DNA of 64,000 bases from Morella rubra (Eukaryota > Streptophyta > Magnoliopsida > Fagales > Myricaceae): NCBI GenBank assembly GCA_003952965.2, contig CM025855.1:28807002-28871001 (forward strand). Reading direction: 5' to 3'. Made by a program: the position numbers and the translations under genes. The notes beneath the pieces are model-generated. The model was given only the letters and a program-made list of their open reading frames with translations, did not search any database and was not told the DNA's origin. Of the stretch, positions 57,467 to 64,000 are shown one piece after another (the stretch's first letter is position 1; each line of letters begins with the position of its first letter).

Positions 57467-60400
57467 ATGGCAGAAGCTGTTCTCTTCAACATTGCTGAGA
57501 GCATTTCTGAGAAAGCCATCAGCAGTTTGGGCTCCCTGGTCCTTAAAGAGGTCGTACTGCTCTGGGGTGTCAAAGATGAACTTGAAAAGCTTCAGAACAC
57601 GGTTTCAGCAATCCAAGCTGTTCTTCTGGACGCAGAGAAGAAGCAGGCCGCTGGGGACAATGCAGTGACAACTTGGCTCACAAGGCTACAGGATGTCGTT
57701 TATGAGGCGGACGACTTGCTGGGTGATTTCTTCACTGAAGGTTTACACCGAGAAATGATGACCCGGGACAAGAAGGCGAAAAAGGTGGGTCATAGGATCA
57801 AGCAGATCAGGGAGAAATTTGTTGCAATAGCCGTTGATAGGCAATTCAGCTTCGAGAACCGTGAGGAAAAGATAGAAGTCTTGAATAGTGGGGAACGTTA
57901 TTCTCATTCTTATATAGCTGCAGAAAAAGTTGTTGGTAGAGAGGACGATAAGAAGAAACTGATAGATCTCCTCCTGATGGATACCAACCTTGGAGATAAT
58001 GTTGCAATCCTTCCGATCATTGGCTTCGGAGGATTAGGAAAGACTACCCTAGCTCAACTCCTATTCAACGATGAGAAATTTCAAAACTATTTTGAGCTCA
58101 AAATGTGGGTGTGTATCTCTGATTTTGATGTTAAAAAATCGTCCAAAAAATCATAGAGTCTGCAACGAAAGAAAAACCAACACTGTTGAAATGGATACCT
58201 TGATAGCTGAGCTTCGAAAAGTAATTGAGGGAAAGAAATACTTCCTCGTGTTAGATGATGTGTGGAATGAAGATTGAAAAAGTGGGATGAGTTGGAAAAA
58301 TTGTTGATTTTCGGTACAAGAGGGAGTAGAGTATAGTGACCACACTTAATGTGACAGTTGCAAATAATACCTGTGCAGTCATATTCCTAAAGGGTTTAGA
58401 CGACGAATCATGGTCGTTATTTAAGCAAATGGCATTTAGGAATGGAAACGAGCCGGAGAGTTCAACAATCCTAGAAATTGGAAAGGAGATTCTAAAAAAA
58501 TGTCAAGGTGTCCCACTTGTAATCAGGACGATTGGAAGGTTACTGTACTCGAGAATTCAGAAACAGAGTGGTCTATTTCAAGAGAATGAACTTCAAAAAT
58601 AAACGGAAAGGAGATAATAGAAACTCTTAAGCTGAGCTATGATCGTCTTCCATCACATTTGAAGCATTGCTTTGCTTATTGTAGTTTATTTCCAAAGGAT
58701 TATGAGATTGATAAATCAATTCTTATTAATCTTTGGATAGCACAAGGCTTTATCAAGCCATCGAGTCAAAATCAATGCTTGGAAGATGTTGCTAACGAGT
58801 ATTTTATGGATTTACTTTGGAGATCGTTCTTCCAAGATATCCAAATGGACGAGTTTGGTAACATTGTTGGATGCAAAATGCATGACTTCATGCATGATCT
58901 TGCTGTAAAAGTGTCAGGGTCTTCTTTGATCACATTGATTCTAAAAATAAATTCCTTGAAAGAAAAACTCGTCATGTATGCAATTGAGGACACGGATTTT
59001 GTCCTTGCAGATCCAACTTTTCGTCCAAAATTGGTACGATGCGAACACTATTTTTTCAAGGTAAAATCAGCCATTCTAAAAGTGAAACCATCGTTTGACT
59101 GAGTCAACTTTGAATGCAATTTTTTCAAATCTGAAGTTATTGCGCACGTTGGATCTACAGTGTCAAGTATTTGATGTTGTGCCTAGTTCTATCTCTAAAT
59201 TGAAGCATTTAAGGTATCTTGATCTTTCTGAAAATGAAAGGATCAAAAAGTTGCCTTATTCGATAACCAGGTTGCAAAATTGCACAACCTAAGACTCACA
59301 GGTTGTTGGCCTTGAAGAATTGCCGAGAGATATTAAAAAATTAGTCAATCTCAGGCATCTTGAGATTCAGGGATGTGGTTGTTTGACTTATATGCCACGT
59401 GGATTGGGAAAACTAACTAATCTGATGACATTATCTCAGTTTGTGGTTAACCGGATGGTGGTGTCATGGGTGACAGTGGTAGCTTGAGAGGGAAGTTAGA
59501 GATCAGGGATTGGTTCACGGGAAAGATGTTGAATCAGAATATAAGACTGCCAATTTAAAGGATAAACAACATCTTCATACCTTGGAGCTTGTGTGGACAC
59601 GCATTGGAGGAGAAATGGTTGACGATGACACCCAATTGGAAGGCTTGGAACCTCACCCGAATCTTAAAAAGCTGTCTATGAAGTATTATGGGGGCGTGAG
59701 GCTTTCCGAATTGGCTTTTGTCACTCACAAATCTTGTTAATGTGAGATTAGATTTCTGCACAAATTGAATATTTGCCACAATTGAGTCAACTGCCGTCAC
59801 TTAACCGTTTTTCTTTTGAATACTTGAATGATTTGGAGTATATATTGGATAGTGGTGATAACATGATCTCCACTCTTCTTTGATACCAAATGTGTTCTTC
59901 CCATCCCTCAAGGAGATCTATCTCTTTGCTGTCCGAAATTTAAGGGTTGGTGGAGGAGGATGGATCCTGTACTTCCTTCATTTCCTCTTCTTTCAGATTT
60001 AACGATCGCTATTTGCCCAATGTTGACTTTCATGCCAACATTTCCACATCTTGAACGACTGGAACTGAAAATTGCAGCTGGAAGCCATGCAACAGACAAT
60101 GACGATGAATGTGGCAGCACTAGAAAGCCGGTCGACAGTAATTGCCTATCCTACACTTATCGCCTCTTCATCGACTCCTCTCTCAAAATTGAAGTTTACA
60201 ACTACATGAAATGGAGGATCTTCGATATCTGCCAGAGGAAGGGGCTGCGGAACCTCATTTCTCTCAAAGATTTGTCAATAGTGGCTTGTTCTAAACTAAA
60301 GACTCTCTCCCGAGGTATACAACACCTGACTGCACTTCAAAAACTGCAACTTCGTAATTGCATTGAGCTTGATCTAGGCAAGGACAGGGATTGGATGCAA

Positions 60401-60904
60401 TGGCAAGGGCTTAAGAACCTCCACGATCTTGAATTTTTTAATCTTCCAAAATTGGTGTCTCTCCCGTCGGGGTTCCAGTATCTTAATTACTGCTCTACGA
60501 CGGCTTGAGATTGTATCTTGTCGTATCTTGACGGCTATCCAGAATGAATTCACAAGTGGATATCACTTGAAGAGTTTACAGTAAGGAGCTGCTTCAGCTT
60601 GACATCCTTGCCTGAAGGAATGTGTCAACTAACGTCCTTGCGGAAGCTGAGGATTGATTATTGTCCAATCTTATCAAAAAGATGCAAAAGAGGCATAGGC
60701 GAGGATTGGCCCAAGATTGCTCACATCCCAGATTTTGAACTTGACAAGCATGTTGCCGACATCCTTTACTCATACGGGTACTTAAAATTTCATTGGACTT
60801 CACCTTCAATTTTTTCCGCTCTCAATCCCATAGTGTTTCTTTCTTGCAAATTTCAGAGTACATTAATTTTGAGAGGCGAAGGCCACGGATCTAAGGACAG
60901 GTGA
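57467..60904 (+). pseudogene. CC-NB-ARC-LRR (RGA-type CNL) disease resistance gene, decayed
   Basis: Starts well: Met 57467, Rx-N coiled coil (AVLLDAEKKQA, LQDVVYEADDLLGDF), then the P-loop GFGGLGKTTLAQLLF (about 58022). From about 58135 the reading frame is lost and domains appear in changing frames: kinase-2 YFLVLDDVWNED (about 58238-58275), GLPL-like CQGVPLVIRTIG (about 58502), FAYCSLFPKDYEIDK and LINLWIAQGF (about 58665-58750), MHD as CKMHDFMHDLA (about 58873), then LRRs from 59110 (LRTLDLQCQVFDVVPSSISK, LKHLRYLDLSEN) to LPEGMCQLTSLRKLRIDYCP and GIGEDWPKIAHIPDF, stop at 60904. There are frameshifts near 58135 and 58275 and further breaks in the ARC and LRR parts, and the RNBS-B region after kinase-2 is shortened. 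CNLs of this class are intracellular immune receptors; this copy cannot make a full protein, though the intact first 229 codons could give a CC-NB fragment. Confidence 0.9.
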
Positions 60905-61809
60905 GGTTTGGCCCAAGATCTCATCTTCCACATATTCAGGTATTAATCCACCATTTATCCTAATTTTATTCGTTTTTAAAGTCCCACTTTCTTCACCCTA
61001 AATATTTTCCCATCCTCTATTTTCTCTCATAGAATTACTTTGTTCAGCTGCAGAATTGGTTGAAGAACAGAAAAATTGTGGGACAGGTACTCGGAGTTTA
61101 TGAGAAAATCTTTATACAGGCAATGCGAGTTTTTGCCACAAGTCAACATCTAAACATTGATTATGAATTTCCTTTCGTTCTTTTCACCCTTCTCCCGCAG
61201 AATTGGACACCAACAATTTCAAAAGAGGAAATTGAAGGAGAAGAAGAAGAACAACAACAACAACAAGAGGAAATTGAGGAGGCGATCATCTAGGATGGAA
61301 CAATGAATTGACTCTGACAGCGAATTCCACGATTCTTATATGGACGAGAGAGCCATATGTCAACCGTTGACTTTGAATAATGCCTGAGATTGCTGAGACG
61401 GAGTGGAGGTGGAGAAGCAATATTGGAGAAGGAGAATGTGAGGGCCAACTCAATTGCACCATAGTCGAGGTTGTAGATGGAGTAAGACCAGTTTTATGGA
61501 GATATTGGGCCAAAGACTCTCCAGAAGCAGTTGGACGTAAGTACAAAAATTGCGAAAAACATGAGCAAAGATTTCTATATCATTCACATTATAAATCTAA
61601 TTAGGTATTTGATTTATCTCATTTGTCGTTTTTTTGCTTGTAAAACCAAGTGCAGTTATTCTCATCTTGCATGCAGGGACACAATTCAATTCAGTTGGCT
61701 CCTATAATGACTAAGAATTTTAAAGGGGCATTTCATAGCAGATTTTAACGTCATCGTGAGCATGGTACTCATCTTGTATTGCTGCCTTTTTCAAAGCTGA
61801 ACTTATTAA
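60905..61809. other. 3' flank of the CNL pseudogene
   Basis: Two modest plus-strand frames (61060-61293, ending in a Glu/Gln-rich stretch encoded by GAA/CAA repeats, and 61380-61604) show no known domain and may be eroded 3' sequence. I assign no function. Confidence 0.4.
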
Positions 61810-62745
61810 AGGTGACTACTTGGGATATTGGCTTAACTGCATAAGCTTGTCATTCAGTGTATATTAGTTGGAGTTAACATTCTTTTATAGTTCTTCCAAA
61901 TAAGATCCATGTTCAGAGCTTATTATTCTAGAGTTTTGTCCTGACTCCATTTAATTTGCCTTTTCAAGCAAGATGACAAAAGCCGCCAATATGTATGAGA
62001 GAGCTCTTTACTGGCCACCTGATCAACAATTTCAAAAAGATTGTCCTTTCTATTTGGTTGGAAAATTAAGGTAACCGTATGTTTTGTTGTTTATAGATTA
62101 CTGCTGCTTATGTAAAACATACGTCTCAAGCACTCCTTGATGTGTTGAATTGCCTGCAGGAAAGATTTTGGTCACATGCTGGAGCATATATGACATTGAT
62201 AGCTGTAACATGATGATTCAATCAAGTGCTTGGAACTCCATGGATATTGCATCCCAAGAATATCCTCTACCAGCAATTATCTTGAAGTTGGCCGGTATAA
62301 GATTTCCACCTAAAATTTTCTAGTTTGCTTGAAAGATTCCCATTGAGATAAAGAAAAACGAAAAAGAAAAAAAAAGAAAGATATCTAGTTCATTTGATTT
62401 CCTCATCACGGGACTCCCAACCCCGTTACCCTGCCCAGGTTTCCACTTCATCAGCGCACCCACATTGGCAATTGGCAATTTCCCTTTTTTTTGTTTTGAA
62501 TTTCTAGTGTCCTCTTCATTGAAGGGTTCATAATTCTTCTTCATTGTACACTTTTGTGTATAGTATAAGGTGAACCAAGGAGTTGTCTACTTGATGTACT
62601 TTTTGTGCAATTAAAATGTCAAGATGAGCAGATTTGATACGATGATATTTCTTCCTGTTCAAAAATTTTGATGATCTTTTCAAATTATAAACTTTTCTGT
62701 TGTTGCTGCATGTGGAAATCTCTAGATTCAACCATTTTATGGTTT
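61810..62745. repeat. duplicated NLR-flank block, partner of 53929-54860
   Basis: Second copy of the block at 53.9 kb, same orientation, roughly 7.9 kb away. The spacing suggests that the resistance gene and its 3' flank were duplicated in tandem. Confidence 0.75.
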
Positions 62746-62809
62746 AGCCGTTACTATTTGGCTACATAAACTCTCAGACCAGTGTGCTTTCTTAACATGG
62801 GTCTCTGCA

Positions 62810-63250
62810 TACAAAAGGTTGCCCGATTCGATAATCAGGCTGCAAAGTTTGCTAACACTGATACTCTGTTATTGTTGCAGTCTTAAAAAAAGAAAAAAAA
62901 TACTAGTCAATCTCATGCATCATGATATTGAAGGATGCCTTGTGGATTGGGGCACTAACTAATCTTTTGACATTATTGATTTTGTGGTTAACTCGGATGG
63001 TGTCGCTGGTGACAAGGAATGCCCCGTGTTGAATTTCATGCCAACATTTCCACATCTTGTAGGATTGGAGCCAAAGTGACGCCAGCTGGAAGCCTGTGCA
63101 TGATGACCAATATGATGAACATGAGATCAGTCTTGGCACAATTGGGACAGAATGGAGAAAAATTTCGAGGGATTCGTAGGGGAGACAATAGACAAGACGG
63201 TGTTGTCATTCAAGAAATTTGCAGCCAGTGGTTAATTTGGCCTTTGGCGT
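62810..63250 (+). pseudogene. LRR fragment of an RGA-type NLR
   Basis: Contains a stretch matching the CNL copy at 59255-59480 (GTTGCCCGATTCGATAA against GTTGCCTTATTCGATAACC; LVNLMHHDIEG-like reading; GCACTAACTAATCTTTTGAC; GTGGTTAACTCGGATGGTG) and the ATTTCATGCCAACATTTCCA block of 60030. Heavily rearranged and without an open frame. Confidence 0.65.
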
Positions 63251-63443
63251 GGTAGCCGGGGAACGGGAAAATATTAACTTCGTTTACTTCTACATTTCGA
63301 AACAAAGGAAAGGGGCTTATGTGGTAGTAGTAAGATAGTGTTGAGTAGATAACTGTTCAGAGTATCCTCGTGAACGCTTAAAGAAGAAAATTGCTTTCTA
63401 AATTAACTACTTTACGTTTATTTTTCTTTTTCTTTTTCTTTTT

Positions 63444-63477
<34 letters not shown>

Positions 63478-63744
63478 TGTGGCATCAGGCGACAACAGAT
63501 CATAATTAGAAGGTGAAATATACAAGAAGACTCCTAAACATTTGTCTTCTGCAAACAGCTTATGCACGCGGGAGTACGCGATTCCCTGTTAGGCGAAAGG
63601 TAAAAATTTCATGTAAATTTATACCCTCTATCCCGTCTAACACGCCAAGCGCTTCCCGACCATGTCCCAGTATTCTCCCATTTGCTTGGTGATGACTATA
63701 AATACCTGATATATATAGTGCAACAAGGTAAAAAAAAATTTACC
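63251..63744. other. spacer with simple repeats
   Basis: A TTTTC pentamer tract (about 63420-63447) runs into an AT dinucleotide repeat (about 63448-63475). Nothing else recognised. Confidence 0.6.
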
Positions 63745-64000
63745 TACCTGCGAATAATCTTTCTGGAGTCATTAGCAACGACATTGTGAACCTTACCACG
63801 CTTGTCAAGCTTGAATTATATCGTAACAACATTGGTGGCAAGCTACCGCAATATTGGTAAGCTCTCACAATTGAAGCACCTAATCCTTCATAAAAACTCT
63901 TCCGTAGGTGCCTTGCCTCCATCTTTGATGAATTTCACAAATCTCATAGAGTTGAAGCTAGCAGTAAACTTCTTTGAAGGAGAGATCTCCACCCTTAATT
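63745..64000 (+). pseudogene. LRR receptor fragment resembling PSY1R/PSKR-type receptors, running off the window
   Basis: The plus strand reads NNLSGVISNDIVNLTTLVKL, ELYRNNIGGKLPQ, then in a shifted frame IGKLSQLKHLILHKNSSVGA, LPPSLMNFTNLIELKLAVNF and FEGEIST to the edge. The plant extracellular LRR signature (NxLxGxIPxxIGxLxxLxxL) is clear, and the LPPSLMNxTNLxxLxLxVNxFEG string is the kind found in tyrosine-sulfated glycopeptide receptor 1 (PSY1R) and its relatives, the subfamily that includes the PSK receptors. A one-base frame change near 63854 suggests a pseudogene. The kinase part, if present, is outside the window. Assignment to PSY1R rather than a general LRR receptor-like protein is moderate. 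Confidence 0.65.

Noticed and set aside
61060-61604. Acidic/Gln-rich protein gene downstream of the CNL
   Set aside because: Short frames without splice or domain support, next to a decayed gene; the Glu/Gln run comes from a GAA/CAA simple repeat.

Overview
This is a window of plant nuclear DNA, most likely from a woody eudicot. The evidence is short genes with many introns and GT-AG (some GC-AG) splice sites, AT-rich spacers, Copia, CACTA and hAT elements, foldback MITEs, a CC-NB-ARC resistance gene cluster and phytosulfokine (PSK) precursor genes. The NLR and Copia sequences look like those of Fagales or related trees, but that is only an impression.

Layout. 1-10 kb: an eight-exon gene on the minus strand for an RsmE-type rRNA (uracil-N3) methyltransferase (1465-9982), with a Copia LTR retrotransposon (4098-8932) inside its second intron. 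11-15 kb: a ZED1-related pseudokinase (11259-12326, minus) and a compact EVE-domain (THYN1-like) gene (14089-14556, minus). 16.6 kb: a PPR gene fragment. 17.8-31.4 kb: a tandem segmental duplication array carrying three PSK precursor genes, all on the minus strand and all with complete reading frames, separated by MITEs, a hAT element and duplicated AT-rich blocks. 32.2-33.4 kb: a DUF4378-type gene on the plus strand. 34.8-38.3 kb: the last seven coding exons of a PRP40A-like splicing factor. 40.3-41.7 kb: the last six coding exons of a RAE1-like WD40 mRNA export factor, with an in-frame stop and split by the transposon that follows. 41.7-53.7 kb: a roughly 12-kb CACTA (En/Spm) DNA transposon with a TNP2 transposase, a Transposase_24-type second gene, a duplicated accessory gene and large arrays of a GTTCGGAC-type palindromic repeat. 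53.7-63.3 kb: a decayed CNL (RGA-like) resistance gene and duplicated pieces of its 3' part. 63.7-64.0 kb: the start of an LRR receptor fragment resembling the PSY1R/PSKR receptors.

How the parts relate. The genes at left (RsmE, ZRK, THYN1) are unrelated housekeeping or immune-signalling genes that happen to share an orientation. The PSK cluster is the most striking part. The three paralogs keep signal peptide, intron position, acidic Cys-containing spacer and the Asp-Tyr sulfation context, but encode three different pentapeptides: YLYTQ, YIYTQ (canonical PSK) and YIYTL. The right third is a recombination- and transposon-rich resistance-gene neighbourhood in which most coding sequence is fragmentary.
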